Assembly (NCBI RefSeq): GCF_000429945.1
Contig: NZ_AUCV01000039.1
Coordinates: 1-60,293 of the forward strand
From: Desulfogranum japonicum DSM 18378
GTDB taxonomy: Bacteria; Desulfobacterota; Desulfobulbia; Desulfobulbales; Desulfobulbaceae
Direction of reading: 5' to 3'
Length of the DNA stretch: 60,293 bases
In this document: positions 45,646 through 54,533 of the stretch, piece after piece
How the letters are laid out: every line of letters starts with the position of its first letter
How positions within the stretch are numbered: position 1 is the stretch's first letter
The notes under the pieces: model-generated
The model's database searches: none
The model's input: only the letters and a program-made list of their open reading frames with translations
Told to the model about the DNA's origin: nothing
Translations under genes and position numbers: made by a program

Positions 45646-46806
45646 ATGAAGATACAACTAGGTTGTATACACATGTGGGTATGGTCCCTTGCGCTGTTTG
45701 TTTTTATGGCCTGTGCGGGAACGGTCGTTGCCGGGACTATTAAAATTGGAGCTATCCTCGCGGAAACCGGACCTGCATCATTTCTTGGCGCTCCTGAAAG
45801 CAGATCTCTCATGATGCTTGTTGAGCAAATTAACGAGCAGGGGGGAATTAACGGGAACTCCATAGAGTTGATTGTCAAAGATTCTCAGGGTAGTCCTGAA
45901 AAAGCAATCAGTTTTGCCAGGCAGTTGATAGAGGAAGAAAAGGTTTTTGCCATTATAGGTCCGTCTACTAGTGGTGAATCGTTAAAAATCAAGAAAATTT
46001 GCCAGGACGGCAAAACGATTCTCATTTCCTGTTCAGCCGCAGAACTTATTGTTAACCCTGTCGCACCATATGTGTTTAAAACTGCTCCCAGTGACAGTTT
46101 CGCAGCACGGCAGATTTACTCCACCATGAAAACAAGGGGAATTTCAAAAATTGCAGTGCTTGCAGGAAATACCGGGTTTGGCAAAGCAGGGAAGAAACAG
46201 TTGGAAAAATATGCAGATGAGTATGGGGTGACCATTCTTGCTGAGGAAGTTTACGATAAACAATCTACCGATCTTTCAGCTGTTGTTGCCAAGCTACAGG
46301 CTAATCCCGAAATTCAGGCCGTTGTCAATTGGTCTGTAGTCCCGGCCCAATCGATTCTGGCTAAAAATATACGTCAGGCCGGCTGGAATGTACCTCTGTT
46401 TCAGAGTCATGGGTTTGCAAACATCAAATATGTTGTTGCTGCCGGAGCTGCTGCTGAAGGAATCATGTTTCCTGCCAGCAGGCTTCTAGTTGCAGAAGAA
46501 CTTGAAGAAAGTCCTGTAAAGCAATTCTTGCTGAATTACAAAAATAGTTATGAAAAACGGTTTAAAGAGGAGGCGTCCACCTTTGGAGGGCATACCTATG
46601 ATGCCATGACCATTCTTGCCAAAGCCATTGAAACAGCGGGGACGGATAAAGAAAAAGTCCGGCAGGCCATAGAATCGACCACCGGCTTGATTGGCACAGC
46701 AGGAGAATTCAATTTTTCCACACAGGACCACAACGGTCTTGATATGGATACCTTTGTCATGCTGACAGTTAAGGATGGCAAATTTACACTTTTGCATAAC
46801 AAGTAA
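45646..46806 (+). CDS. LivK-like branched-chain amino acid / amide-type ABC substrate-binding protein
   Basis: This 386-residue periplasmic protein has a signal peptide of about 28 residues (ending TVVAG) and a type I receptor-ligand-binding fold. Recognisable parts are IKIGAILAETGPASFLGAPE, INEQGGINGNSIELIVKDSQ, IGPSTSGESLKI, and AEGIMFPASRLLVAEELEE near residue 280. Such proteins bring branched-chain amino acids, amides or aromatic acids to Liv-type permeases. No permease or ATPase is adjacent, so it is an orphan subunit here. A GAGGAGGAG site precedes the ATG. Confidence 0.87.
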   Translation: MKIQLGCIHMWVWSLALFVFMACAGTVVAGTIKIGAILAETGPASFLGAPESRSLMMLVEQINEQGGINGNSIELIVKDSQGSPEKAISFARQLIEEEKVFAIIGPSTSGESLKIKKICQDGKTILISCSAAELIVNPVAPYVFKTAPSDSFAARQIYSTMKTRGISKIAVLAGNTGFGKAGKKQLEKYADEYGVTILAEEVYDKQSTDLSAVVAKLQANPEIQAVVNWSVVPAQSILAKNIRQAGWNVPLFQSHGFANIKYVVAAGAAAEGIMFPASRLLVAEELEESPVKQFLLNYKNSYEKRFKEEASTFGGHTYDAMTILAKAIETAGTDKEKVRQAIESTTGLIGTAGEFNFSTQDHNGLDMDTFVMLTVKDGKFTLLHNK

Positions 46807-46818
46807 AACCACTACCTG

Positions 46819-47010
46819 GTGTCAGTCCGTAAAAGGAAATTTTTGTTCGTAAGTGACGCATCTTCAAAATTAAGCCACAGGCATATGGTTGATATTGCTT
46901 TCCAGGCTTACCTCTGGGGTAAAACAATTGAAGTTGAAACAGCTAATGGGCGAAAAGGTCATTATCAATGGACAGACGATACCAGGATAAACCACAGGGA
47001 GAAAAGATAG
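46819..47010 (+). CDS. Possible small protein before ndk
   Basis: This 63-residue frame starts with GTG at 46819 and has no ribosome site. It is basic and ends five bases before the ndk start, so translation coupling is conceivable. I do not recognise it, and the coding call is weak. Confidence 0.25.
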   Translation: MSVRKRKFLFVSDASSKLSHRHMVDIAFQAYLWGKTIEVETANGRKGHYQWTDDTRINHREKR

Positions 47011-47014
47011 TATC

Positions 47015-47431
47015 ATGGAAAAAACATTTGCAATCATCAAACCCAACGCCTTTGCTGCTGGAAATGCAGGAAAAATCCTTGCCAGAATTTACAGTGAAGG
47101 TTTTGCAGTTGTTGGGCTGAAGAAGTTGTACATGAGCAAGAAAGAAGCTGAGGGCTTCTATCACGTGCATAAAGAGAGGCCATTTTTTGGTGAATTAACA
47201 GACTTTATGAGTAGCGGTCCATGCATAGTTATGGTACTGGAAGCAGATGGGGCAATAAAAAAATGGCGTGACTTAATGGGGGCAACCAATCCTGCAGAAG
47301 CTGCCGAAGGCACTTTGCGTAAAGAATTTGGAGATTCTCTGGAGGCCAATGCCACCCATGGATCAGATGCTCCTGAAACAGCTGCATTCGAAATCAGCTA
47401 TTTCTTCTCTGGCTTAGAAATGCTTATGTAA
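47015..47431 (+). CDS. ndk: Nucleoside diphosphate kinase
   Basis: This enzyme transfers phosphate between nucleoside di- and triphosphates through a phosphohistidine. The 138-residue protein has [19 protein letters not shown] at the start, [36 protein letters not shown] and the active-site His in [17 protein letters not shown] near residue 116. An intrinsic-type hairpin follows. It is monocistronic or starts after the small frame at 46819. Confidence 0.96.
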   Translation: MEKTFAIIKPNAFAAGNAGKILARIYSEGFAVVGLKKLYMSKKEAEGFYHVHKERPFFGELTDFMSSGPCIVMVLEADGAIKKWRDLMGATNPAEAAEGTLRKEFGDSLEANATHGSDAPETAAFEISYFFSGLEMLM

Positions 47432-47462
47432 AGCGTCTATTTTTTGATATAGTGCATGACGA

Positions 47463-47485
47463 GGGCGGCTATCCAGCCGCCCTTT
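47463..47485 (+). terminator. Terminator after ndk
   Basis: GGGCGGCT (47463-47470) pairs with AGCCGCCC (47475-47482), with a four-base loop, followed by TTTGCT. The stem is strong and the T-run short. It is placed about 30 bases beyond the ndk stop. Confidence 0.75.
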
Positions 47486-47993
47486 GCTATTGGATGATTC
47501 CATCCTTCTCGCAATATTATTTATCATCCTGAATTTTCTCGATATATTATCTCGTAAAAGCAATTAGGCCTGTTTATTTTGTAGTTTCAGTGATTCTCTC
47601 TGAAACTTGCCAGTTCAGTAAGCATTTGCTCTCAATTGGCTTAGCTCCTCTGATGTGTCCATAGGCTTATTCACTGGTGCATGGATGAGATGCGATCAAG
47701 ATAGCAATCCAAATAGGGAATATCTGTGAAGATAATCGGCTTAAAAGAATTGAAACTGCAAGATAATTCTGTTTATGTGCAATTAGTCTGATATCTGGAT
47801 TGTTTGCTGTCGGACCACATTAAAGCCAATAGGGTGGACGCTGATTTTTACTCCAGCACCGCCTTTATCTGCTGGCCGGGGTGTTTGCGCAAACATTTGA
47901 GGCAATTTTTTAAGGGCATACCCTTCCCTTGGGTTGAAGTGTTCTATGAATTTGATATAATTCATAATAAATATCATAAACCGTCAAATAACT
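47486..47993. other. Intergenic region before the kinase gene
   Basis: About 500 bases contain no convincing gene. Frames at 47783-47977 (minus) and 47804-48025 (plus) oppose each other, lack ribosome sites and overlap the kinase start. The region presumably carries the promoter of the two-component operon. Confidence 0.3.
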
Positions 47994-50126
47994 ATGCCTA
48001 TGCCGCTCGATCAGGATTTTTTTAATACCGTTTACATCCGGTCTCCTGTAGCAACTCTGGTCGTGAACAAGTTGCACAAGATCATATCAGCGAATCAGGC
48101 CGCTGCTGATCTGTTTGAAGCAAACGATCTGGTTGGATCTGTTATCGATACCTATATTTCTCCTGAACATAGTAATTATTTTCACTCCACCCTTGATAAT
48201 GCGCTTATTACAGGGAAATCCATGTTTGGGGAATTTCTTCTGTATACTTCCAAAAAACTTACCCTTTCTGCCTGGGGCGAACTAGGGGCTTTTCCTGTTT
48301 CAGGGGAAGAGCCGGTAGCAGTTCTACATTTTGTTCACATTCACAAAGGGGGCACTTTTCGTCAACGTCTCGACAGGCAGAGATCCTACGTCTTTACTGA
48401 GAGTGGTTCAGATCAAAAACGATGGCTTTTTGAAGCTGCAGAGCATCAGAGAGCCAGACAGGAAGCTGAAGAGCTGGCCCATCAGCAGTTGGTTCTTAAT
48501 GCATTGTTAAAACTTTCCTTGCAGGACCAGAGTATAGATCAAATGCTCAGTCATTTTTTGGAAATCCTGCTTTCTTTTCCCTGGATAGGTTTGAAAACAA
48601 AGGGATGTATTTTTCTCTGTCAAAATAAGCAAGTCGTGCTCAAGGCATATCAGGGGATTGAACAACGAATTCTCGAGAGGTGCGGGCGAATAGAGTTGGG
48701 AAGTTGTCTCTGTGGTCGAGTGGCGAAAGATGGAGTTTCTCTCTATGCATCCTCCAAAGATCCCCGGCATATCAAAGGTGATCCATTTCTTCCATATCAT
48801 ACGCATTATTGCATTCCCTTAAAGACAAAATCCGGTGAAGTGCTTGGTGTGGTTACTCTGTTCTCAGAAAACAGTGGACAGTATAATCCCAATACTCTGG
48901 TACTTCTTGAGAATTCTGCAAGTATCCTGGCTGCTGCGCTGGTCAGAAAAAAAACAGAGAATCAACTCCGTGACAGGACGGAAATACTCAGTTCAATCTA
49001 TAAAGCTGCAGATAGCATAGGTCTGGTAATTGTGTCTTTAGGCGAGCAGGACGCTACTATTATAAGCTTCAGTCCAGGTGCGGAAAAAATATTTGGCTAC
49101 AAAGAAAATGAGATACTTGGCAAATCCGTAGCTGCATTATATCCGAAATCAGCATTGCATAATTTCAGTGAACAGGTCACTCATTTAATGGAAGGGGAGA
49201 GTATAGCTCTTAATGACATAGAATTGTGTCGAAAGGACGGAAGTAAGGTTTCTTCGGTTGTTTCGGTTCATCCATTTGGCTGGGGAGAAAATCGTTCTTC
49301 TAAAGCTGTGGGGGTATTTACAGAAATTACTGAATTAAAACAGGCTCAGGCCAGGTTGGAGCAAGCCAATGATGTTTTGGAGCAACGTGTTTTAGAGCGC
49401 AGTATGGAACTCAAGACCGCCCAGCAACAGGTGCTGCATGCTGAAAAACTTGCTGCTATAGGGCAATTGTCCGCTTCAATCGCCCACGAGTTTAATAATC
49501 CTTTACAGGGGGTTATGACTGTGCTGAAAGGTGTGGCCAAACGTGCTCGCCTTGAAGCGGAAGATGAACAGCTTGTCCAGTTCGCTTTACAGGAATGCAA
49601 TCGCATGACCGGGCTGATTAAAGGGCTTCAGGATTTTAACCGACCGACTAGCGGGCGATATGCAATGGTTGATATCCACCAGATGCTTGAATCGCTGTTT
49701 CTCCTGTATACCAATGAATTGAGGAAAAAAAATATACAATTACTTACTGAATACGCTTCCCAAATGCCTCTACTTCATATTGTTCATGATCAATTGCAGC
49801 AGGTGGTAATGAACCTGATGAATAATGCCACAGATGCCTGCGAGAATGGCGGAACCATCACTGTGCGTACACGGTATGTTGATGGCTATGTTGAGTTGGA
49901 TGTTGAAGATACAGGAGTTGGAATTGCTTCCGAGAATGTATCAAGGTTGTTTGATCCGTTCTTTACTACTAAATCTGCAGCAAAAGGTACAGGTTTGGGG
50001 TTGGCTGTCTGCTATGGTATTGTTAAAAATCACAAAGGATTGATTATGGTTGATTCTGAAACTGATAAAGGAACCTGTTTTACTGTGAGATTGCCTTTGT
50101 CTGGTGTTAAGTACAATGAAAGATAA
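47994..50126 (+). CDS. PAS-GAF-PAS sensor histidine kinase
   Basis: This 710-residue protein has no membrane segment and is probably cytoplasmic. It has a PAS domain (about 10-110), GAF (about 165-320; contains LGSCLCGRVAKDG), and a second PAS (about 333-455; ending GVFTEITELKQA). After a coiled coil comes a HisKA region with SIAHEFNNPLQGV (phospho-His near residue 499). The HATPase has MNLMNNATDACE, DVEDTGVGIA and DPFFTTKSAAKGTGLGL. The gene overlaps the following response regulator by 11 bases, which strongly suggests they are partners. The signal is unknown; the GAF cysteines may bind a ligand. Confidence 0.9.
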   Translation: MPMPLDQDFFNTVYIRSPVATLVVNKLHKIISANQAAADLFEANDLVGSVIDTYISPEHSNYFHSTLDNALITGKSMFGEFLLYTSKKLTLSAWGELGAFPVSGEEPVAVLHFVHIHKGGTFRQRLDRQRSYVFTESGSDQKRWLFEAAEHQRARQEAEELAHQQLVLNALLKLSLQDQSIDQMLSHFLEILLSFPWIGLKTKGCIFLCQNKQVVLKAYQGIEQRILERCGRIELGSCLCGRVAKDGVSLYASSKDPRHIKGDPFLPYHTHYCIPLKTKSGEVLGVVTLFSENSGQYNPNTLVLLENSASILAAALVRKKTENQLRDRTEILSSIYKAADSIGLVIVSLGEQDATIISFSPGAEKIFGYKENEILGKSVAALYPKSALHNFSEQVTHLMEGESIALNDIELCRKDGSKVSSVVSVHPFGWGENRSSKAVGVFTEITELKQAQARLEQANDVLEQRVLERSMELKTAQQQVLHAEKLAAIGQLSASIAHEFNNPLQGVMTVLKGVAKRARLEAEDEQLVQFALQECNRMTGLIKGLQDFNRPTSGRYAMVDIHQMLESLFLLYTNELRKKNIQLLTEYASQMPLLHIVHDQLQQVVMNLMNNATDACENGGTITVRTRYVDGYVELDVEDTGVGIASENVSRLFDPFFTTKSAAKGTGLGLAVCYGIVKNHKGLIMVDSETDKGTCFTVRLPLSGVKYNER

Positions 50127-51420
50127 TAGAATCCTCATTGTAGATGATGAACCTGTTATTCGTGCAACACTTGTTCGAGAACTTCAGGTCGCCGGTTATG
50201 ACGTGAGCAGCTGTGGTGCTGGACAGGAAGCTATTGAGCTCTTACAAACCGATAATTTTGATGTGTTGATAACCGATTTGCTCCTACCTGATATGGATGG
50301 TATTTCTTTGTTGAAAATCAGTAAGGCACAAAATATCTCCATTTTAGTTATTATTCTCACCGGTTATGGTGATATGGCTTCAGCAATAGACGCACTTCGT
50401 TTGGGCGCTGATGATTATCTGACCAAGCCATGTGACACAGATGAAATTATTCATCGTATTCAGTTCTGCATCGAAAAACAGAAATTGCTTTCACAGGCAA
50501 CTTATCATCAACTGAAGCTCGCAGGTGAGATAGAGAGGAGGCGTCAGGCCGAACACGATCTTAACCTCAATGAGCAGCGGTTGCAACTTGCTTTGGACGC
50601 AGCCTCAGACGGCGTCTGGGATCGCAATCTTTTAACACATCAATCATATTATGGTGAAAATTGGCACCGGTCGCTGGGCTATAGCGATGAAGAGGCTATT
50701 TTTGATGATGCCAGCTGGGAAGCGCTTCTGCATCCGGACGACAAAGAAAAGGTTTTACGGGCTAGAAAAGAGCACAGTGAAGGGATGGTGGATAAGTATG
50801 AAATCCAATATAGAATGCGAAACAAACAGGGGAATTGGCAGTGGATTTTATCCAGGGGCAAAGTTATCGCCAGGGATAAGCGTGGAAAACCCCTTCGTAT
50901 AATTGGTACACACACTAACATTACCCCACTTAAGGAGGTACAGACTGAACTTGAAGAAGCTCGTAGCGAACTTGAAAATCGTGTACGTGAGAGAACCGCG
51001 GAACTCGAGGAGATTAATGTTGCACTTAACACTCTATTGAAAAAAAGAGAAAAAGACAGACAGGTTGTACAACAACAGGTTCTTGATAATATTAATACGC
51101 TGGTCCAGCCTTATGTCGAGAAATTGAGAACCATTCTTGCGACACCAGAGCAACACATGTACCTTAATATTCTGGAAGCTAATCTCGGAGAGCTTTCATC
51201 ATCAATGGCTCATACAATATCTATCAAATTCTCGAGGCTGACTCCAACTGAAATACAGGTTGCGAACCTGGTGAAAATGGGAAAGAGAAGTAAAGAAATC
51301 GCAGATGTTCTTAATTTGTCTCCCGGAACAATTAATATACACCGCAAAAACATACGCAAAAAATTGGAAATCACCAATACCCGGGTTAACCTCCAGACAG
51401 TTCTTTCCACCCTATCTTGA
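50116..51420 (+). CDS. Response regulator with REC, PAS and LuxR-type DNA-binding domain
   Basis: The frame opens at 50104, but the ATG at 50116, inside the kinase stop region, is the natural start of this 434-residue protein. REC spans residues 5-125 (RILIVDDEPVIR; phospho-Asp in VLITDLLLPD; LTGYGDMASAID; YLTKPCDTDE). A PAS domain with a PAC motif follows at about 155-285, then a coiled coil (about 280-340). A LuxR-type helix-turn-helix ends the protein, with FSRLTPTEIQVANLVKMGKR and RSKEIADVLNLSPGTINIHR. A sensory PAS between receiver and output is unusual and suggests two inputs. Confidence 0.9.
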   Translation: MKDNRILIVDDEPVIRATLVRELQVAGYDVSSCGAGQEAIELLQTDNFDVLITDLLLPDMDGISLLKISKAQNISILVIILTGYGDMASAIDALRLGADDYLTKPCDTDEIIHRIQFCIEKQKLLSQATYHQLKLAGEIERRRQAEHDLNLNEQRLQLALDAASDGVWDRNLLTHQSYYGENWHRSLGYSDEEAIFDDASWEALLHPDDKEKVLRARKEHSEGMVDKYEIQYRMRNKQGNWQWILSRGKVIARDKRGKPLRIIGTHTNITPLKEVQTELEEARSELENRVRERTAELEEINVALNTLLKKREKDRQVVQQQVLDNINTLVQPYVEKLRTILATPEQHMYLNILEANLGELSSSMAHTISIKFSRLTPTEIQVANLVKMGKRSKEIADVLNLSPGTINIHRKNIRKKLEITNTRVNLQTVLSTLS

Positions 51421-51614
51421 TTTTGTATTTCCTTGACCTGTTACCGTAAGCGTAACTTTGTCTTTTTCTTCGTTTTTTATGATAGATTGTGTATCCATTT
51501 TGTATACTTTTAATATCTGTTGCGCTTTGTGAGAGAAGTATGCACAATACACTACATGTTTAAGGAGCCAATGCTCTCGAAAACATTGTAATTTCATAGT
51601 TCATAGGAGGGCAC

Positions 51615-52097
51615 GTGAAATTTGTCGGGGCTCCATCCATAGCAAGAAAGGTATTGATTCTCGAGTGGGCAGCCATTGTCTTGATAATCTCAATTTTGTG
51701 GATTGATGAAATTCTTGACATTCCCTATGTGCTCCTGGGAGGAACAGAGACGCCTATTAATTGGCGAGAGTCGCTTTTTGAAAGCATTATTATTTTATGT
51801 TTGGGACTTTTCTTCATACGTTTGTCGCAACAACTTCTTGCAAGATTAGACCATCTTGCCCGTCTTGTACCGGTCTGCGCATCATGTAATAAAGTATGTG
51901 ATGAAAAAGAGTTTTGGGAAATTATCGAGAAGAGTGTTGAAGAATATACAAAGAGAGAATTTGTGTATGGGATGTGTCCAGAATGTGTTGAAAAGTATTA
52001 TCCAGAATTCTACAACGAAGAAGCGTTGATCAAAGAAAAGGAAAGAGTACCTAGCATTGGAGACGAGCATAAAGCTAGGAACAGAAAAAATCTTTAA
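51615..52097 (+). CDS. Membrane protein with C-terminal Cys4 module
   Basis: This 160-residue protein starts with GTG after a GGAGGG site. Two hydrophobic segments (about 14-34 and 53-73) anchor it in the membrane. They are followed by a soluble domain with LVPVCASCNKVCDEKEFW near residue 83 and GMCPECVEKYYPEFY near residue 117. This C-x-x-C then C-x-x-C block is widespread after response regulator domains in anaerobic bacteria, and the same module ends the protein at 53062-53613. It probably binds a metal; its output role is unknown. Confidence 0.7.
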   Translation: MKFVGAPSIARKVLILEWAAIVLIISILWIDEILDIPYVLLGGTETPINWRESLFESIIILCLGLFFIRLSQQLLARLDHLARLVPVCASCNKVCDEKEFWEIIEKSVEEYTKREFVYGMCPECVEKYYPEFYNEEALIKEKERVPSIGDEHKARNRKNL

Positions 52098-52215
52098 CCT
52101 GCAAGTATTTTTCCCTTATTGTGGGGCAGGCTGTTTATCCGTATGAAAACCGCAGATATCGTATTTTGCGGAATCTACAGGGTTTCTTTTAACAATGTGC
52201 ATGGGGAGGTGTGCA

Positions 52216-52740
52216 ATGAAAAAAGATAAAAAAGCAGCAGGGGATAGTGTCGTCACACAAAATTCTCAAGGAAAAACACCGTTGTCAAGACCTCGCGAAA
52301 TTGATTTGCTTGATGAAATGCAACGTTTTTTTGAGACCAGTTTTGCAACGCCTTGGTGGTATCCGTTTTCTGTGCCGAAATTAATGACTAAAAACTGGAA
52401 TACCGATTTAACCGAGAAAATTCCTTCTGTTAACGTGGTAGAGCACGACGATCTCATTGAAGTCACCGCAGAACTTCCCGGCGTTGACAAAAAAGATCTG
52501 TCCCTTTCTCTGGCGAACAATGTCTTGACAATCAGTGCTGAGACAAGTCGTGAAAAGAAAGAAGATAGGGAAGGCGAGTATCATCATCGTGAGATCAGTA
52601 TGGGCGTATATAAAAGAAGCCTTGTTCTTCCTGCGGAGGTAAAAGAGGAGGAAATAACAGCCACATTGAATAATGGAGTGTTGACTATTCAACTACCCAA
52701 GCTTGCAAAAGCGAAGCGAACACAAATAGAAGTGCAGTAA
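52216..52740 (+). CDS. Hsp20 / alpha-crystallin small heat-shock protein
   Basis: This 174-residue ATP-independent chaperone holds unfolding proteins. A disordered N-terminal arm leads to the alpha-crystallin domain (about residues 72-168): PSVNVVEHDDLIEVTAELPG, VDKKDLSLSLANNVLTISAE, and GVYKRSLVLPAEVKEEEITA followed by NGVLTIQLPK. The frame opens at 52195, but the ATG at 52216 follows a strong GGGGAGGT site. No CIRCE-type operator is seen upstream. Confidence 0.92.
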   Translation: MKKDKKAAGDSVVTQNSQGKTPLSRPREIDLLDEMQRFFETSFATPWWYPFSVPKLMTKNWNTDLTEKIPSVNVVEHDDLIEVTAELPGVDKKDLSLSLANNVLTISAETSREKKEDREGEYHHREISMGVYKRSLVLPAEVKEEEITATLNNGVLTIQLPKLAKAKRTQIEVQ

Positions 52741-52791
52741 TGGCATAGGACAATTGATCAAGACCGAAAGAACTGATCATAGCGATTCGAT

Positions 52792-53008
52792 GAAGGGTGC
52801 AGCCGGTCTATATTAAAAAACCACTTTTCTATCTGACTATAATTGCGAAATTTTGAAAAAGGCATTTTCAACAATTTGTCAAAAATGGCGATTTTTGGCA
52901 TTAAAACACAATTATTGACAAATCATGGAAAAATGATGTTGTGTATCATGCTAATTTTCCTTATTTTCTTTTTTCCCTGTTTTTTTAGGAAGACCGGCTA
53001 CACCCTTC
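52792..53008. mobile_element. Candidate MITE, single copy in window
   Basis: A 217-base AT-rich segment has 18-base terminal inverted repeats with one mismatch, GAAGGGTGCAGCCGGTCT (52792-52809) and AGACCGGCTACACCCTTC (52991-53008). Each end is flanked by GAT, which could be a 3-base target-site duplication. It contains no ORF. It lies between hsp20 and the response regulator at 53062, in the likely promoter region of the latter. The ends are unlike those of the other MITE family. Confidence 0.6.
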
Positions 53009-53061
53009 GATGAACCAGGGGAACAAAACTACATCACCTGGAAGAACCATGGACAGGGGTA

Positions 53062-53613
53062 ATGGTAAAGAAAACACTGCTGCTTGTGGATGACGAACCC
53101 TTTATTCTTGATTCCCTAAAGCGTGAAATGGAAGTTGAGCCCTTTGATGTCGTGCTTGCGCATGGAGGAGTGCAGGCTGTGGAATTGCTCCAAAACAGGA
53201 CTTTTAACTTGGTTATTACCGATGTCTACATGCATGGAGTTGATGGTTTTAAAGTTCTGCGGGCAGCCAAAAGCACTATGCCTTCACCCATGGTTATTGT
53301 GTTGAGCGGAGATGGTAATGCCCAAACGGTCATTAAAGCCTTACGACAGGGGGCTGATGACTTTTTATTGAAGCCATGTGATGTGGATGAATTGATTTTT
53401 CGAGCCAATAATGTCCTGCAGAAACAAGAATTGCAGGCTCTGGTCGAGAAATATAGTTCTATGCTGCCGGTGTGCATGAAATGCCGCAGGATTCGCTGCA
53501 TCAATAGCGCGGATAATACAGAGCAGTGGTTTACTGTTGAAGAGTATTTTGCACAGATGGGCCAAAGTGGTGTCACTCGGAGTTGCTGCCCTGAGTGTAT
53601 AGAAAAGTTTTGA
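53062..53613 (+). CDS. Response regulator with C-terminal Cys4 module
   Basis: This 183-residue protein has a receiver domain (residues 5-120; LLLVDDEPFILDSL, phospho-Asp in LVITDVYMHG, VLSGDGNAQT, FLLKPCDVDEL). A short linker leads to MLPVCMKCRRIRC...WFTVEEYF...CCPECIEKF. The tail matches the Cys4 module in the membrane protein at 51615-52097. There is no DNA-binding or enzyme output domain, so it may act by protein contact. No cognate kinase is adjacent, although the PAS-GAF kinase is 3 kb upstream. Confidence 0.85.
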   Translation: MVKKTLLLVDDEPFILDSLKREMEVEPFDVVLAHGGVQAVELLQNRTFNLVITDVYMHGVDGFKVLRAAKSTMPSPMVIVLSGDGNAQTVIKALRQGADDFLLKPCDVDELIFRANNVLQKQELQALVEKYSSMLPVCMKCRRIRCINSADNTEQWFTVEEYFAQMGQSGVTRSCCPECIEKF

Positions 53614-53718
53614 TGTCTTTATAATCAGGTGAGACTGTGATCTGGTTACAGAGATGTTTAAAATGTCCTGCATGTTAAGGTGGTGAAAAAACGATATCTT
53701 TAATGAATGGAGGTTGTA

Positions 53719-53904
53719 ATGTGGCAAGTAGATGTTGATAAAGAAAAATGCACTGGTTGTGAAGAATGTGTTGGTTCCTGTCCAGCCAGTGTATTTGAGA
53801 TTGTCGATGGTAAGTCCGAGCCGACAGCTATGGATGAGTGTCTCGGATGTGAAACCTGTGTGGAAGTTTGTCCGGAAGAAGCTATTACAGTTACTGAATC
53901 ATAA
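53719..53904 (+). CDS. Two-cluster 4Fe-4S ferredoxin
   Basis: This 61-residue soluble electron carrier has two classical cluster motifs: CTGCEECVGSCP (about residues 11-22) and CLGCETCVEVCP (about residues 40-51). The frame opens at 53707, but the ATG at 53719 follows a GGAGG site. It is monocistronic and followed by a small hairpin. Such ferredoxins carry low-potential electrons in anaerobes. Confidence 0.95.
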   Translation: MWQVDVDKEKCTGCEECVGSCPASVFEIVDGKSEPTAMDECLGCETCVEVCPEEAITVTES

Positions 53905-53919
53905 TTGTTGTGTGTTAAT

Positions 53920-53942
53920 CCCCGAGCCTTTGTCGGTCGGGG
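53920..53942 (+). terminator. Hairpin after ferredoxin gene
   Basis: CCCCGA (53920-53925) pairs with TCGGGG (53937-53942) around an 11-base loop, about 15 bases past the ferredoxin stop. There is no T-run, so termination strength is uncertain. Confidence 0.4.
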
Positions 53943-54064
53943 GTTAGTAAAAGGAGGTAACTCTGAGGTTTTCGAGTTTATGATAGCGAAAACAACAGAG
54001 TTTTGGGTGGGTGTTGGGCTGTGAAGGACCAGCAAAAACCAGCAATGAAAGCAGGAGCAATTGT

Positions 54065-54271
54065 ATGTACGAAGGAAAAGTGAAATGGTTTAATGCGACA
54101 AAAGGGTATGGATTTATTCAAATGGAGAATGAAACAAAAGATGTTTTTGTCCATCACAGTGCCATAGAGATGGAGGGCTATCGGTCACTTCAAGATGGTG
54201 ATCGGGTGAGCTTTTCTGTTGTACAGGGAAAAAAAGGTCTTGCCGCTGAAGGTGTGAAGGTCCTAAAGTAG
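54065..54271 (+). CDS. Cold-shock domain protein (CspA family)
   Basis: This 68-residue single-domain RNA/ssDNA-binding protein has RNP1 KGYGFI (about residues 13-18) and RNP2 VFVHHSAI (about residues 28-35). The N-terminus YEGKVKWFNATKGYGF is typical. The frame opens at 54011, but the ATG at 54065 with AGGAG is the true start. The leader of over 100 bases could be regulatory, as in other csp genes. A shared terminator follows. Confidence 0.95.
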   Translation: MYEGKVKWFNATKGYGFIQMENETKDVFVHHSAIEMEGYRSLQDGDRVSFSVVQGKKGLAAEGVKVLK

Positions 54272-54293
54272 GGATGTGAAACCATCTTTTTAT

Positions 54294-54331
54294 GAAGCCT
54301 GGCTTGTCAATATTGTGATGTGCCAGGCTTC
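54294..54331. terminator. Bidirectional terminator between csp and the KTSC gene
   Basis: GAAGCCTGGC (54294-54303) pairs perfectly with GCCAGGCTTC (54322-54331) across an 18-base loop. The hairpin sits exactly between the convergent gene ends, with TTTTT just before it on the plus strand, which serves the minus direction as an A-run. Confidence 0.65.
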
Positions 54332-54332
54332 A

Positions 54333-54533
54333 CTAACAGGCATATTTACCACGAATATTGGCCTCAAAATATTCTTTTTTTGAAGTAGCTTCGAGTAGTC
54401 CTTCAAATACCTCCGGCGGAACAGAACAGTAGGTAAGGATTCTCTGCATTGAGAATTCTATTTTCATAGTTCGGTTCGATGCATCATACCCCGCAGCACG
54501 AATGGTCAGCGATCTTAACCTGTTCATTTTCAT
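54333..54533 (-). CDS. KTSC-domain small protein
   Basis: This 66-residue protein matches the KTSC domain: IRAAGYDASNRTMKIEFSMQ, then ILTYCSVPPEVFEGLLEATS and EYFEANIRGKY. The family occurs alone or fused to nucleases and Lys-tRNA synthetase-like proteins, and its role is not established. An AGGAG site precedes the ATG. The start of a very small frame (29 codons, 54593-54682) lies upstream on the same strand. Confidence 0.8.
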   Translation of the reverse strand: MKMNRLRSLTIRAAGYDASNRTMKIEFSMQRILTYCSVPPEVFEGLLEATSKKEYFEANIRGKYAC

